A stretch of DNA of 64,000 nucleotides from Notoacmeibacter sp. MSK16QG-6 (GCF_024158145.1 NZ_JAMYXM010000001.1:1116001-1180000), one strand, 5' to 3'. Positions 7,103-16,980 are shown, counted from the stretch's first letter. The notes: generated from the letters alone by a model not told the origin. Program-made: numbers and translations.

Positions 7103-9205
7103 ATGACCGAACGAATATCGTCTCTCATCCTTCATCATGACATCCCGACACTGCTCATCGCGGTGCTTATCTGCACGGCGGGTTCCTTGCTCTTTGTCCA
7201 GCTTCTCGGACGCGCCCGACGAACCGATGGCGTGCAGCGTCTTATCTGGACCTTTTACGCCGGCCTCATCGGCGGTGGCACTGTCTGGACCACTCATTTC
7301 ATTGCCATTTTGGCCTGGCGGCAGGACTTGCTGCTCGGCTTCGACCCCATACTGACCGCTTCATCTCTCATCATCGCCGTCGTCGTAACCGCGCTTGGCG
7401 CCCATATCGTCGCCATCGCAGGAGAAAGCCGGTGGGTGGAATTCGGTGGCGCGGTTATCGGGCTTGGAATCGCCTCCATGCATTATCTCGGCATGGCAGG
7501 TCTCAACCTGTGCGCCGAACTCACCCTGCAGCCGGGCTGGATCGCGTTCTCCATTCTGTCCGCGATCACCTTCGGGTCGATCACCGCCAACCGGATCGCG
7601 CGTCCCATTACCCAGTTTTGCCGCTTCGGCGGCGCACTCTCCTTTGCGCTGGCGATCCTGCTTCTTCATCTTGCAGGCATCGGCGGTCTGGACCTTGCCA
7701 TAGACTGGGCGCTGCTCGCCACGGTCGAGCCGTTTTCGCCCTATCTCATGATCGAGGTCATTATCGCCGTGATGGCGCTCATCCTGCTGACGACCGGTGG
7801 AGCCTATCTCAATGACAGCCGGCACAATGAAGAGACCAACCGGCGATACCGCCATATGGCGATGCACGATTCGCTGACAGGCCTGCCCAACCGTCCCCAG
7901 ATCCGGGACCATCTGGATGCGACGCTCAAAAAGGTGGAACACGAGGATAGCTGGGTTGCCGTGCTTTCGCTCGATCTCGATCGGTTCAAAGAGATCAACG
8001 ATGTCCATGGCCATACAGCCGGCGACGAGGTTCTGCGTGTCATTGCCGACCGCCTGGGCAATCTGCAGAACGAAAACATCATGATCGGCCGCTTCGGCGG
8101 CGACGAATTTCTTGCCGTGGTCGGGCCGGTCTGGCGAAAAGCGATCGTCAGCTACACCGCAGAAAAAATACTCGCCGAGACCCGCAAGCCGGTGCCATGG
8201 AAAGGACACCAGCTTTCCGTCGGCGTCAGTATCGGCGTCGCGCGCTATCCTGAGGACGGCCAGACGTCCGATCAATTGCTCGATCGCGCCGATTTGGCGA
8301 TGTATGAAGCTAAGGACAAGGGAAAGAACCGGATCGAGCGCTACCAGCAGGGAATGGAAGAGACAAACCGGTCGCGCTCGGCCCTTGCCATGGATCTTCA
8401 GAACGCCATCGAGAATGACGAGTTCGAGATCCACTATCAGCTACAGAACGATACTGTGAGCGAGAAGGTGGTGGGTGCCGAAGCGCTGCTGCGCTGGCGC
8501 CATCCCGTCCGCGGGATGGTGCCGCCATCGGAATTCATACCGATCAGCGAAGATTCCGGTCTCATCACAAAGATCGGCGAAATGGTGCTGCGCCGGGCTT
8601 GCAAGGATGCTGCCGGCTGGCCGAACCCAATTCGTCTCGCGGTCAATGTGGCCCCAAAGCAATTGCTCAGTGGCGATTTCATCCGGACCGTTCACGAAGC
8701 ACTGCTCGATAGCGGGCTTGCGCCGGAGCGGCTCGAACTGGAAATCACCGAGGGCAGTATCATCGCCGATCAGCAGCATGCTCTCCACATCATTCGCCAG
8801 CTCAAAGGTTTCGGCGTGCGGATTGCGATGGATGATTACGGCACCGGCTATTCATCGCTTTCGACACTTCACAATTTTCCGTTCGACAAGATCAAGATCG
8901 ACCGCTCGTTCATCTCCGATCTGCCGACCAACGATCATTCCGCCGCGATTGTCCGCGCCACGCTCATTCTCGGCAAGGCTCTCAACATCCCCATTCTGGC
9001 GGAGGGTGTCGAAACCGAAGAACATATCGATTTCCTGCGCGGTGAAGGCTGCGAGGAACTGCAGGGCTTCTTCTTCGGCAAACCGATGGGACTAACTCAA
9101 CTGAATAAACGGCTCGGCGCGAAGGAAGAGGCTGTCTCACCTGCGGACGACGAGGCGACCGACCGTTCCGATATCGAGGCCCCGCCAATTCGAGGGGTTG
9201 CCTGA
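7103..9205 (+). CDS. MHYT-GGDEF-EAL membrane c-di-GMP signalling protein
   Basis: The 700-residue protein has an N-terminal seven-helix MHYT sensor (THFIAILA and SMHYLGMAG motifs within about residues 10-230), proposed to sense oxygen, CO or NO through bound copper. It is followed by a GGDEF domain with an intact RFGGDEF near residue 332 and an EAL domain (GAEALLRWRHP near 458, EITEG, MDDYGTGYSS). Both catalytic signatures look complete, so it may make and break c-di-GMP, with net activity set by the sensor. No clear RxxD inhibitory site is visible just before GGDEF. It sits alone, convergent with a LysR gene eight bases away. Confidence 0.92.
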   Translation: MTERISSLILHHDIPTLLIAVLICTAGSLLFVQLLGRARRTDGVQRLIWTFYAGLIGGGTVWTTHFIAILAWRQDLLLGFDPILTASSLIIAVVVTALGAHIVAIAGESRWVEFGGAVIGLGIASMHYLGMAGLNLCAELTLQPGWIAFSILSAITFGSITANRIARPITQFCRFGGALSFALAILLLHLAGIGGLDLAIDWALLATVEPFSPYLMIEVIIAVMALILLTTGGAYLNDSRHNEETNRRYRHMAMHDSLTGLPNRPQIRDHLDATLKKVEHEDSWVAVLSLDLDRFKEINDVHGHTAGDEVLRVIADRLGNLQNENIMIGRFGGDEFLAVVGPVWRKAIVSYTAEKILAETRKPVPWKGHQLSVGVSIGVARYPEDGQTSDQLLDRADLAMYEAKDKGKNRIERYQQGMEETNRSRSALAMDLQNAIENDEFEIHYQLQNDTVSEKVVGAEALLRWRHPVRGMVPPSEFIPISEDSGLITKIGEMVLRRACKDAAGWPNPIRLAVNVAPKQLLSGDFIRTVHEALLDSGLAPERLELEITEGSIIADQQHALHIIRQLKGFGVRIAMDDYGTGYSSLSTLHNFPFDKIKIDRSFISDLPTNDHSAAIVRATLILGKALNIPILAEGVETEEHIDFLRGEGCEELQGFFFGKPMGLTQLNKRLGAKEEAVSPADDEATDRSDIEAPPIRGVA

Positions 9206-9212
9206 CGTCACT

Positions 9213-10103
9213 TTACGCCGGGAACGAGGTTTCGATTTCCGTTTGCAGCCAGGCTGAAAACACGCTCATCGCCGCATTCGGTCGCCGCCTCTCCGAGCGT
9301 AGCAGCCAGTAAGCCAGGCCGGTCGGCTGCCAGCCCGGAAATGGTGCGACAAGCCGACCCGCCGCGATCGAATCCTGCGCCAGGAATTGCCAGGCCAGCA
9401 TCACGCCCTGACCCGCTATCGCCGCCTCCAGGCAAAGAGCGCCATCGGTGAAGGTGTATCCTTCAGGCAAATCTTTCTCCTTCATGCCGAATTGGTCCAG
9501 CCAGATTTGCCACGGAATGACGGAGTTCACATCCCGAAGGATCGGCACCGACTTCAGATCGGCAGGTTCTTTCAGCATTTTGGCGTATTCCGGCGAGCAG
9601 ACCGGAAAGACCTGTTGCGGCGCCAGAAAGGTGGATGCCGCGCCAGGATAATCACCGTTGCCCACCCGGATCGCCAGATCGACATCGGACGCATTGAGAT
9701 CGACGAGAATAGTCGTCGCCTCCACGCGCACGCGAATATCGGAGTGAAGGCGTGAAAATTGCGCAAGACGAGGCACCAGCCATTTCGATGCGAAATTCGG
9801 CGCCACGGATATGGTGAGAACGGAATCATCGCGCCGCCGCGCTGCGGCCAAGGCCTGATCGAGTTGGCTGAAGCCCTCGGTCAACTGCGGCAGCAATCGC
9901 GCACCAAAGGGCGTCGGCTGCATTCCATTGGCGGATCGTTCGAACAACCGACGCCCCAGCTGCCTTTCCAGACCGATGAGATGTTGGCTGACGGCGCCCG
10001 GAGTGACGCCGATTTCGGCAGCGGCGCTTTTTAGCGACCCGGTCCGCCCAACCGTCTCGGCGGCGCGCAGGGCATTGAGATGAATACGAGCGAGCTCATT
10101 CAT
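9213..10103 (-). CDS. LysR family transcriptional regulator (GcvA-like)
   Basis: The 296-residue protein has an N-terminal winged helix-turn-helix (ALRAAETVGRTGSLKSAA, then VTPGAVSQHLIGLERQLG) and a periplasmic-binding-like effector domain (SVAPNFASKWLVPRL, GDYPG, GVMLAW), the pattern of the GcvA/AmpR branch. An inverted repeat TATAG-N5-CTATA overlaps its start codon. Divergently placed is a small open frame that may encode a DUF1127-like protein, an arrangement seen in other rhizobial LysR genes. The effector is unknown. Confidence 0.9.
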   Translation of the reverse strand: MNELARIHLNALRAAETVGRTGSLKSAAAEIGVTPGAVSQHLIGLERQLGRRLFERSANGMQPTPFGARLLPQLTEGFSQLDQALAAARRRDDSVLTISVAPNFASKWLVPRLAQFSRLHSDIRVRVEATTILVDLNASDVDLAIRVGNGDYPGAASTFLAPQQVFPVCSPEYAKMLKEPADLKSVPILRDVNSVIPWQIWLDQFGMKEKDLPEGYTFTDGALCLEAAIAGQGVMLAWQFLAQDSIAAGRLVAPFPGWQPTGLAYWLLRSERRRPNAAMSVFSAWLQTEIETSFPA

Positions 10104-10117
10104 ATAGTTTTTCTATA
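10103..10117. promoter_or_regulatory. Inverted repeat TATAG-N5-CTATA at the LysR start
   Basis: This perfect 5+5 dyad overlaps the LysR ATG and lies in the divergent promoter region. Its size and AT-rich arms fit a LysR-type binding site, which could serve autorepression and control of the divergent small gene. No binding data exist, and a 10-base dyad can arise by chance. Confidence 0.4.
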
Positions 10118-10205
10118 CGGTGCTCGACATAAATTCCATTGAAAAGACCCGCTTCCCGGTCGCATTAAAGGGTCTATCGCTGTTTTATGTATGAGGCGGC
10201 ATGTC

Positions 10206-10520
10206 ATGATCCGCAATCTGATCAAGAAATTCTGGATGCCTTCACGTCTTCCAAGCGAGCCGATGAACCCATTGTTCCACCCTGCCCTGATGGGCATGAC
10301 GTCTGACCAACTTGCGGATCTTCCTCTAGGCCCATGGGCGGATTTGCGCGCTCTGGACGAAAGCGAGTTCATGCCGCTCGCCGAAATCAGCTCATCGACC
10401 TCGGCGCATCCAGAGTGCCACGGCCGCGCCAGTTTCCAGAGCGCCAAAGGTGATCGAGTGCGCTGCGATAATCCGGAAACCGGAAGCTGTAGCCGGCCTG
10501 TCGAAGCTTCGCGTTGCTGA
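10206..10520 (+). CDS. Small protein, possibly DUF1127-like, divergent from LysR
   Basis: The 104-residue frame starts at the ATG at 10206, nine bases after GAGG; an in-frame ATG at 10191 lacks such a site. The N-terminus MIRNLIKKFW and the later MTSDQLADLPLGPW resemble the short Arg/Lys-rich DUF1127 proteins (typically an MIRxLI start and an L-x-x-LxDRELADLGL motif), but the match is loose. The last 134 bases run antisense to the 3' end of the SDR gene, so the true coding part may be only the first 60 residues. An inverted repeat (AGACCC at 10145-10150 with GGGTCT at 10170-10175) lies in the leader. Confidence 0.35.
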   Translation: MIRNLIKKFWMPSRLPSEPMNPLFHPALMGMTSDQLADLPLGPWADLRALDESEFMPLAEISSSTSAHPECHGRASFQSAKGDRVRCDNPETGSCSRPVEASRC

Positions 10521-11289
10521 CACGCTTGTTGTCGCCATAGAAGCTGCGCGCCATCGGTGACAGATCGGCAGTGGCGAAATCGATAGCCGGCGGCGGCTCG
10601 ACGCCCATCAGCGTTGCCGCGTATTCGATGACATCCTGCGGCGGCGCGGGCTCATCGTCGGTCAAATTCCAGACGCCCCTCGCTCTCCGCCTCAGCAAAT
10701 GCGCCGTTGCTCCGGCGATGTCATCCACATGGATACGGTTGAAAACCTGCCCCGGCTTTACGATCCGGCGCGCTTTGCCTTCCGTGATCTTGACCATCTG
10801 GTTGCGGCCCGGGCCGTAGATGCCGGCAAGGCGAAGGATTGCGACGGGAATGCCGCGCTCTTCTCCGAGCGCCAGCCAGGCATCTTCGGCAGCGATGCGT
10901 TCATGACCACGTTTCTTGGTGGCGAGACGCCTGGTGTCCTCGTCGATCCATCCACCCTCGGCGTCGCCATAGACGCCTATGGTCGAGAAATAGCCGATCC
11001 ATCGCAAGGCCGGCATATTGCGCCTGATAATCTCGCTCGCTGCATCGAGCACCGGATCGCCTTCCCGATCCGGAGCGATCGATACCAACAGATGCGTCAC
11101 ATCGGAAAGCGGGAGCGAGGAGATGTCGTCATCGCGGCCAGCGAAGCGAAACGGTTCGATGCCAAATTCGCCAAGGGTCTGCAATTGCGCATCGGAGCGG
11201 GAAGTGCCGCCGATCCAGTCAGCATCGGATGCGAGTGCCGTCGCAACGGCACGTGCGCTGTAGCCCGCACCAAAGAAGAAAAGTTTCAC
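10387..11289 (-). CDS. NAD(P)-dependent SDR-like epimerase/dehydratase family protein
   Basis: A Rossmann-fold protein of 300 residues with the N-terminal nucleotide motif [13 protein letters not shown] and later [12 protein letters not shown]. It matches the extended/atypical SDR proteins that sit after queG in rhizobia. The chosen start is GTG at 11289, overlapping the queG stop by four bases (GTGA), which implies translational coupling; the in-frame ATG further up lies inside queG. The reaction is not known. Confidence 0.85.
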   Translation of the reverse strand: MKLFFFGAGYSARAVATALASDADWIGGTSRSDAQLQTLGEFGIEPFRFAGRDDDISSLPLSDVTHLLVSIAPDREGDPVLDAASEIIRRNMPALRWIGYFSTIGVYGDAEGGWIDEDTRRLATKKRGHERIAAEDAWLALGEERGIPVAILRLAGIYGPGRNQMVKITEGKARRIVKPGQVFNRIHVDDIAGATAHLLRRRARGVWNLTDDEPAPPQDVIEYAATLMGVEPPPAIDFATADLSPMARSFYGDNKRVSNAKLRQAGYSFRFPDYRSALDHLWRSGNWRGRGTLDAPRSMS

Positions 11290-12479
11290 GCCCCGCCAGT
11301 CCCTGTCCTGTTTTGCGGAAAGGCATTGCGCCATTCGGCCCGCACGTCATCGTCTCTTTCCGCGTCAGCGCGGCCCTGATGACACGAGAGACGATCGCGG
11401 TCCAGTCGCGACAAAGCCCAGACCGCCATGGCCCGAATCTGGGGCGAAGGATCGTCCAACAGGTCGACGACCAGCGGCACGAGCGGTTCATGGTCACTAT
11501 TGCCGGCCGCGATCAGCGCATTTCGGACAAAACGGTCGCGCCCGATCCGTTTGACCGGCGAGCCGGAAAAGAAGGTTCTGAAGTGCGCATCATCCATGCC
11601 GAGGAAATCGGCAAGGGGCGGCGCGGTCAGATCGTGCCGGGCGGCGAGCTTGGCTTCCTTCGTTTCGCTGGCGAATTTGTTCCAAGGGCAGATAGCGAGG
11701 CAATCGTCGCAGCCATAAATGCGGTTGCCCATTTTCTGACGGAACTCCATTGGAATGGGGCCGTCATGCTCGATGGTCAGGTAGGAGATGCAACGCCTTG
11801 CATCGAGTTGGTAGGGCGCGGGGAATGCATCTGTCGGACAGATATTGAGACAGGCGCGGCACGATCCGCAATGATCCGCCTCCGCTTCGTCCATCGGCAA
11901 ATCCAGCGTCGTCAGGATCGCACCGAGAAAGAGCCAGGAGCCGTGCGTCCGGCTGACCAGATTGGTGTGTTTTCCCTGCCAGCCAAGCCCCGCTGCTTCG
12001 GCAAGCGGCTTTTCCATTAGCGGCGCGGTATCGACGAAAACCTTCACCTCGCTGCGATCTTCGGCATTCATTTGCCTGGCCCGCGCCAGCAATTTGGAAG
12101 CCAGCGTCTTGAGCCTGCCCTTGATGAGATCGTGGTAATCGCGGTGGCGTGCATAAACGGAGATGTTGGCCCGGTCCGTCCGCGTCAGGAGCGGTAGCGG
12201 ATCGTGATCAGGCCCGTAATTGACACTGAGCATGATGACCGAACGCACATCCGGCCAAAGGGATGTGGGCCGTCCCCGGCGTCCGGCTGTTTCAGCCATC
12301 CATCCCATCGTCCCGTGACGACCCTCGGAAACGAAGTGGGCCAACCTTCCAGCAGCATCCGGAATCGCGTCCGGCGCAGTTATCGCCACACCGTCGAACC
12401 CCAGCGCCGTCGCCTCTTTTTTCAAAAAGGCGCCAAGCTTTTCGGCTCGTTCTGGTCCGCTAGAAGTCGGGGTCCGCAT
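11286..12479 (-). CDS. queG: Epoxyqueuosine reductase
   Basis: This cobalamin-dependent iron-sulfur enzyme does the last step of queuosine synthesis in tRNA, reducing epoxyqueuosine. The 397-residue protein carries the two clustered [4Fe-4S] motifs [12 protein letters not shown] and [13 protein letters not shown], an intact DUF1730 N-terminal region ([25 protein letters not shown]) and a C-terminal HEAT-like segment. It overlaps the upstream GST gene by 20 bases and the downstream SDR gene by four. The ATG at 12479 has no clear ribosome site, as expected for coupled translation. Confidence 0.95.
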   Translation of the reverse strand: MRTPTSSGPERAEKLGAFLKKEATALGFDGVAITAPDAIPDAAGRLAHFVSEGRHGTMGWMAETAGRRGRPTSLWPDVRSVIMLSVNYGPDHDPLPLLTRTDRANISVYARHRDYHDLIKGRLKTLASKLLARARQMNAEDRSEVKVFVDTAPLMEKPLAEAAGLGWQGKHTNLVSRTHGSWLFLGAILTTLDLPMDEAEADHCGSCRACLNICPTDAFPAPYQLDARRCISYLTIEHDGPIPMEFRQKMGNRIYGCDDCLAICPWNKFASETKEAKLAARHDLTAPPLADFLGMDDAHFRTFFSGSPVKRIGRDRFVRNALIAAGNSDHEPLVPLVVDLLDDPSPQIRAMAVWALSRLDRDRLSCHQGRADAERDDDVRAEWRNAFPQNRTGTGGA

Positions 12480-13152
12480 AATGGGCAGAGGGCGGCAATC
12501 CGCGCACCCGCTCCTGCAGCAATGGCCGGAAGGAGGGACGGCTCTTTACACGAGCGTACCATTCGCGCGCCGCATCATGGCCCGACCAGTCCAGTTCGCC
12601 GAGATAGTCGAGGATGGAGAGAGTGGCTCCAGCGGCCAGATCGGCGATGGACAGTTTGTCGCCCGCCAGCCAGTCCCGGTTGCCGGCCAGATAATTTGTG
12701 TATTTGAGATGCTGTTTGATGTTGCTGCGCGCGGCACGAAGCGCCCCGGCATCGGGTGAGCCGCCGCCTTTCTCCGTCGGCATTAGCGGGCGCGTCACGC
12801 GTTCGCGCACCATATGACGCGTCACCTCGTTCTCGCATTTTTCCAGATACCACAAGGTTAAGCGACGCGCCTCTGCCCGGTCGAAAACCTCTTCAGGCAT
12901 CAAACGTTTCTCGCGCGCCATGCTGCCGCGCGTCTCGTCGAGATATTCAAGAATCGGGATCGTGCCCGCTACCGGTTGGTCGGCTTCAGCGAGCAGAACG
13001 GGAACGGTGCCGGCCGGGTTGAGCTGCAGGAACTCCCGTCGGCGGACCCAGGGCAATTCCTCGATCAGCGTGAAAGGCACCGCATATTCGGCCAGTGTCA
13101 GGCGGGTAAAGCGGCTGCCCGCATTCATGGGATAGTGAAAAAGGGTCAGCAT
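12460..13152 (-). CDS. Glutathione S-transferase family protein
   Basis: The 230-residue protein has a thioredoxin-fold N-terminal domain ([23 protein letters not shown], with [11 protein letters not shown] and the cis-Pro/Ser-type IPILEYLDE) and an all-helical C-terminal domain ([19 protein letters not shown]). It is first of a three-gene operon GST-queG-SDR that is conserved in Hyphomicrobiales and divergent from uppP. The substrate is unknown; a direct link to queuosine synthesis has not been shown. Confidence 0.9.
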   Translation of the reverse strand: MLTLFHYPMNAGSRFTRLTLAEYAVPFTLIEELPWVRRREFLQLNPAGTVPVLLAEADQPVAGTIPILEYLDETRGSMAREKRLMPEEVFDRAEARRLTLWYLEKCENEVTRHMVRERVTRPLMPTEKGGGSPDAGALRAARSNIKQHLKYTNYLAGNRDWLAGDKLSIADLAAGATLSILDYLGELDWSGHDAAREWYARVKSRPSFRPLLQERVRGLPPSAHYADPDF

Positions 13153-13304
13153 CGCTCACGCATCAAGGCTACGCATGGCAATCATTATCCGGCACCGTTA
13201 AAGGGGTATTCCAAGGTGCGATTCGATTGGCCATCGGGTGTTCCGGCTATAGAGGCAATCAGTTAAGCGCACAAGAATTAGCAACGGGTGAAGGACACTC
13301 CAAG

Positions 13305-14111
13305 GTGGGCGAACAGACAATTCTGGAAGCACTGGTTCTGGGCATTCTTGAAGGGCTGACCGAATTTCTGCCAGTGTCCTCGACGGGCCATATCTTGCTC
13401 GCCGGCCATTTCATGGGCTTCGAATCGACCGGCAAGGTCTTTGAAATCGTCATTCAGCTCGGCGCGATTTTGGCCATCGTGATGCTATATTTCAGCCGGC
13501 TGCTGAACCTTGCAGTGACGCTTCCCAGCAGCGAGCGTTCGCGACATTTCGTTCTCGGCATTCTTCTGGCGTTCTTGCCTGCGGCGGTGATCGGCGTTCT
13601 GGCTCATGATTTCATCAAGACGGTTCTGTTCGAAACGCCGATGGTGATCTGTGTGGCGCTGATCGTGGGCGGTGTGGTGCTTCTGTTCGTTGATCGCCTC
13701 GTCAAAGCGCCGCGCTATCACGACGTTATGGATTATCCGCTGTGGCTCTGCCTTGTGATCGGCTTTTTTCAGTGCCTGGCCATGATCCCCGGCACGTCCC
13801 GGTCCGGCTCGACCATTGTGGGGGCGCTGCTTCTCGGGACCGACAAGAGAAGCGCTGCGGAATTCAGCTTTTTTCTCGCAATGCCGACGATGACCGGCGC
13901 GGTGGCCTACGATCTTTTCAAGAATCGCGACGTGCTGTCGGGAGCGGATACGACCATCATCGCGGTCGGCTTTGTCGCCGCCTTCATTGTCGCGGCGCTC
14001 GTCGTCAAAGCGCTCCTCGCCTATGTCAGCCGCTACGGTTACGGCCTGTTCGGCTGGTGGCGCATCGTGGTCGGCGCGGCCGGGCTGGCCGGACTATTGC
14101 TGGTCGGATAA
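13305..14111 (+). CDS. uppP: Undecaprenyl-diphosphate phosphatase
   Basis: This inner-membrane enzyme dephosphorylates undecaprenyl diphosphate to recycle the lipid carrier for peptidoglycan and other glycans; overproduction gives bacitracin resistance. The conserved motifs [16 protein letters not shown] and [17 protein letters not shown] are intact, within about eight hydrophobic segments. The start is taken as GTG at 13305, nine bases after GAAGGA, giving the usual 268 residues. An ATG 26 codons upstream lacks a ribosome site and adds a hydrophilic stretch not typical of the family. Confidence 0.95.
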   Translation: MGEQTILEALVLGILEGLTEFLPVSSTGHILLAGHFMGFESTGKVFEIVIQLGAILAIVMLYFSRLLNLAVTLPSSERSRHFVLGILLAFLPAAVIGVLAHDFIKTVLFETPMVICVALIVGGVVLLFVDRLVKAPRYHDVMDYPLWLCLVIGFFQCLAMIPGTSRSGSTIVGALLLGTDKRSAAEFSFFLAMPTMTGAVAYDLFKNRDVLSGADTTIIAVGFVAAFIVAALVVKALLAYVSRYGYGLFGWWRIVVGAAGLAGLLLVG

Positions 14112-14124
14112 ACTGGACTGGCGG

Positions 14125-15108
14125 TCAGACAGGGCCATGTCCGCGGCTGAATTCACCTTCCACCCGGTAGCGCCAGATATAGGACGGGATGACGGCGCGC
14201 ACCGTATGCGGCACGATACCGAGACCTTCCAGCGTCCGGCCTTCCTTTCTGGCTTCTTCGGAAACAACATTGTCATTTTCGAGCTGCTTGACCTGATCCG
14301 ACGTGATCGGCGCCAGGCCGAACGGAATAAGATCGCCTACTGCTCCGAGCACACGAGCAATCGCCATCGGGACAGGCGCCAGAAAACGTTTGCGATCCGT
14401 TTCCTCAAGGACGATTTCCATCAGCTCCTTGAATGAGAAAATTTCCGGGCCGCCGAGTTCATAAACTTTTCCGCCTTCCAGTTCTCCAGCAACGCTGCGG
14501 GCGACGACTTCCGCGACATCGGCCACATAAACCGGTTGCAGCTTTGTTTCGCCGCCAGCAATCAAAGGAAGAGCGGGGCTGAACCGGGCCATCTCGGCAA
14601 ACCGGTTGAAGAAGCTGTCTTCGGGACCGAACATGATGGACGGCCGAAGGACGACTGCATTCGGAACCGCGTCGAAAACCGCCTGCTCGCCTTTCGCCTT
14701 GGCGCGGGCATAGGCGCTGGCGCTCTGTTCATCGGCGCCGATGGCGGAGACAAGAGTGAACCCCGCGCCGTTCTCTGCTGCAGCGCGCGCAACATCGGCT
14801 GTGCCTTCATGCTGGACCGCGTCGAATGTCTGCCTACCGCTCTCGGCCAGGATGCCCACGAGATTGACGACATGATCGGCGCCCCTGCAAACGCGCGCAA
14901 TGGATTGTTCATCCCGGATATTGGCCTTGACCGCTTGTATCTGACCGACATCACCGAGGGGCTGCAAATGCTGGGAGGTGTTTGGGTTGCGACAGGCCAC
15001 CCGGATACGAAAACCCCGCCTGGCAAGCGCTTGAACGACATGACGGCCCAAAAAGCCGGAGCCGCCGAAAATGGTCACGAGGGTTGGGTCAGACGGATAG
15101 CGGGTCAT
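14125..15108 (-). CDS. NDUFA9-like NAD(P)-binding protein
   Basis: The 327-residue atypical SDR has the nucleotide motif VTIFGGSGFLGRHVV and the later VVLRPSIMFGPEDSFFNRF and YELGGPEIFSFKELM, hallmarks of the complex I NDUFA9 subunit family. In alphaproteobacteria it is thought to be linked to complex I assembly or quinone metabolism, though it is not a core subunit. It is convergent with uppP, 13 bases apart, a neighbourhood common in rhizobia. Confidence 0.88.
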   Translation of the reverse strand: MTRYPSDPTLVTIFGGSGFLGRHVVQALARRGFRIRVACRNPNTSQHLQPLGDVGQIQAVKANIRDEQSIARVCRGADHVVNLVGILAESGRQTFDAVQHEGTADVARAAAENGAGFTLVSAIGADEQSASAYARAKAKGEQAVFDAVPNAVVLRPSIMFGPEDSFFNRFAEMARFSPALPLIAGGETKLQPVYVADVAEVVARSVAGELEGGKVYELGGPEIFSFKELMEIVLEETDRKRFLAPVPMAIARVLGAVGDLIPFGLAPITSDQVKQLENDNVVSEEARKEGRTLEGLGIVPHTVRAVIPSYIWRYRVEGEFSRGHGPV

Positions 15109-15211
15109 GATCGATCTCTAGTCTGGACGAGGCTGCCGAGCCCCTTTCATACGCTCTGCCTGCCGATTTAGCGGTTTTGACGCAAAGCGCAACGCGAAGC
15201 TCGTTTTTGGG

Positions 15212-15931
15212 TCAGCTTTCCAGCGGAGTCGTATCCAGAGACCGTGTATCGTCATCGGCTCGCGCTATCCGCTCGCCAAAGAGCCAGGGCGCAAGAGCGC
15301 CGGCAAGCAACGCACCGACGATCTGGCAGATGATGAAGACCGGCACGTCGATGGGCCGGATACCGGCAAAGGTGTCGGAAAATGCGCGGGCAATGGCGAC
15401 GGCCGGATTGGCGAAGCTTGTCGAGGCAGTGAACCAGTAGGCCGCCGTGATGTAGAGACCGACCAGCCATGGCACGCTGTCGGGGCGGAACCGGATACCG
15501 CCGAGAATGAAGAAGACCAGCCCAAAAGTCGCGACGATCTCGGCGAGCCATTGGCCGGTTCCGGACCGGACCTTCGCCGATGCCTGGAAGATCGTCAGAT
15601 CGAACATGCCATGCGCAATCAGGGTGCCGATAATCCCTCCAACGATCTGCGCGACGATATAGGCGCCAGCCACGCCGATGGACGACTCCTTACGCAGAAG
15701 AAAAGCAAGGGTAACGGCGGGGTTGAAGTGAGCGCCAGAGATCGGCCCGAGTACGGTGATGAGAACGACCAGTATCGCTCCTGTCGGGATGGTGTTGCCG
15801 AGGAGAGCAAGAGCTGTATCGTCCGTGAGATTGTCCGCCATAATGCCGGAGCCAACCACGGTCCCGACGAGCATAGCGGTGCCGAGCGCCTCAGCAATCA
15901 GCCGTTGAGAAAGACCGAAATGCACGCTCAT
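15212..15931 (-). CDS. MIP family channel, AqpS-like aquaglyceroporin
   Basis: The 239-residue membrane protein has six hydrophobic segments and both pore loops, HFNPAVTLAF and SFANPAVAIARA, with intact NPA triplets. The overall sequence (AEALGTAMLVGTVVGSGIM and VLITVLGPISGAHFNPAVT) resembles AqpS of Sinorhizobium, which lets arsenite and methylarsenicals cross the inner membrane. No arsR, arsC or arsH gene is nearby, so an arsenic role is not supported by context; water or small neutral solutes are alternatives. Confidence 0.85.
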   Translation of the reverse strand: MSVHFGLSQRLIAEALGTAMLVGTVVGSGIMADNLTDDTALALLGNTIPTGAILVVLITVLGPISGAHFNPAVTLAFLLRKESSIGVAGAYIVAQIVGGIIGTLIAHGMFDLTIFQASAKVRSGTGQWLAEIVATFGLVFFILGGIRFRPDSVPWLVGLYITAAYWFTASTSFANPAVAIARAFSDTFAGIRPIDVPVFIICQIVGALLAGALAPWLFGERIARADDDTRSLDTTPLES

Positions 15932-16137
15932 CGGGCAAGAATCACTTGTTGAAGTTTCCCCGGACAGCCGTTCACGCGATCCCCCCGCTTTCCAATCCTA
16001 CGCTCTCGACGTCGTCGATAGTCTCAAACGTGTAACAGCATCGTGACGAGCCGGTAAACCGTGACTTCCAGCGACAGGCAATGCTATCAAGCCGTCCTTC
16101 GCGTCGCCTAGCACATCGTCAATTTTCGGATTCTTAC

Positions 16138-16980
16138 ATGAGCAAACCCTGTATCATCTGTGTCGCCATTACCGGTTCCCTGCCGACAAAGCAGAACAAT
16201 CCCGCCGTGCCGATCACGGTCAGCGAGCAGGTGGAGAGCACGCAGGAAGCCTTCGAAGCCGGCGCGACGATCTGCCATGCGCATGTGCGCAATGACGATC
16301 AAACGCCGAGTTCCGACCCGGAGAAATTCGAGCGGCTGAAAGAGGGACTGCGAAAACACTGCCCCGGACTTATCATCCAGTTCTCGACCGGCGGACGGTC
16401 CGGCGCGGGCCAAACGCGCGGCGGTATGCTGCCCCTTCAGCCGGACATGGCGTCCCTGTCGGTCGGGTCGAACAATTTCCCGAACAGGGTCTATGAGAAC
16501 CCGCCCGATCTGGTCGAGTGGCTGGCCGCCGAGATGAAAGCCTATTCGGTCAAGCCGGAAATCGAGGCCTTCGACCTTTCTCATATCCTGAAGGCCGCAG
16601 AAATGTACGATAAGGGGCAGATCGCCGACCGGCCTTATGTGCAGTTCGTCATGGGTGTGAAGAACGCCATGCCTGCCGATCGCGACGTTTTCGACTATTA
16701 TATTCAGACCGTGAAACGTCTTTTCGGCGAGGACGCCGCATGGTGCGCAGCCGGAATCGGACCGAACCAGATCGTTCTCAACGAGTGGGCGATCAGTTCC
16801 GGAGGGCATGCGCGCACCGGGCTGGAAGACAATGTCCGACTTGACCGAGACACGCTCGCGCCATCCAATGCGGCCCTCGTGAAGCGGGCGGTCGAAATCT
16901 GCGAGACATACGAACGCCCGGTGGCGACACCGGCCGAGGCCCGCAAGATTCTGCAGCTCGCGCCGTTGGAAGCTGCCTGA
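16138..16980 (+). CDS. Beta-keto acid cleavage enzyme (BKACE, formerly DUF849)
   Basis: The 280-residue zinc-dependent TIM barrel begins with CVAITGSLPTKQNNPAVPIT and contains the metal-binding ICHAHVRND motif, FSTGG and the C-terminal NVRLDRDTLAPSN, all typical of BKACE proteins. These condense a beta-keto acid with acetyl-CoA and split it; the prototype Kce acts on 3-keto-5-aminohexanoate in lysine fermentation. The substrate here is unknown because no catabolic genes flank it. The start at MSKPCII agrees with the family start. Confidence 0.88.
   Translation: MSKPCIICVAITGSLPTKQNNPAVPITVSEQVESTQEAFEAGATICHAHVRNDDQTPSSDPEKFERLKEGLRKHCPGLIIQFSTGGRSGAGQTRGGMLPLQPDMASLSVGSNNFPNRVYENPPDLVEWLAAEMKAYSVKPEIEAFDLSHILKAAEMYDKGQIADRPYVQFVMGVKNAMPADRDVFDYYIQTVKRLFGEDAAWCAAGIGPNQIVLNEWAISSGGHARTGLEDNVRLDRDTLAPSNAALVKRAVEICETYERPVATPAEARKILQLAPLEAA

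Noticed and set aside
13227-13304. Upstream ATG for uppP
   Set aside because: It lacks a ribosome site and adds residues not found in the family; GTG at 13305 has GAAGGA and gives the usual length.
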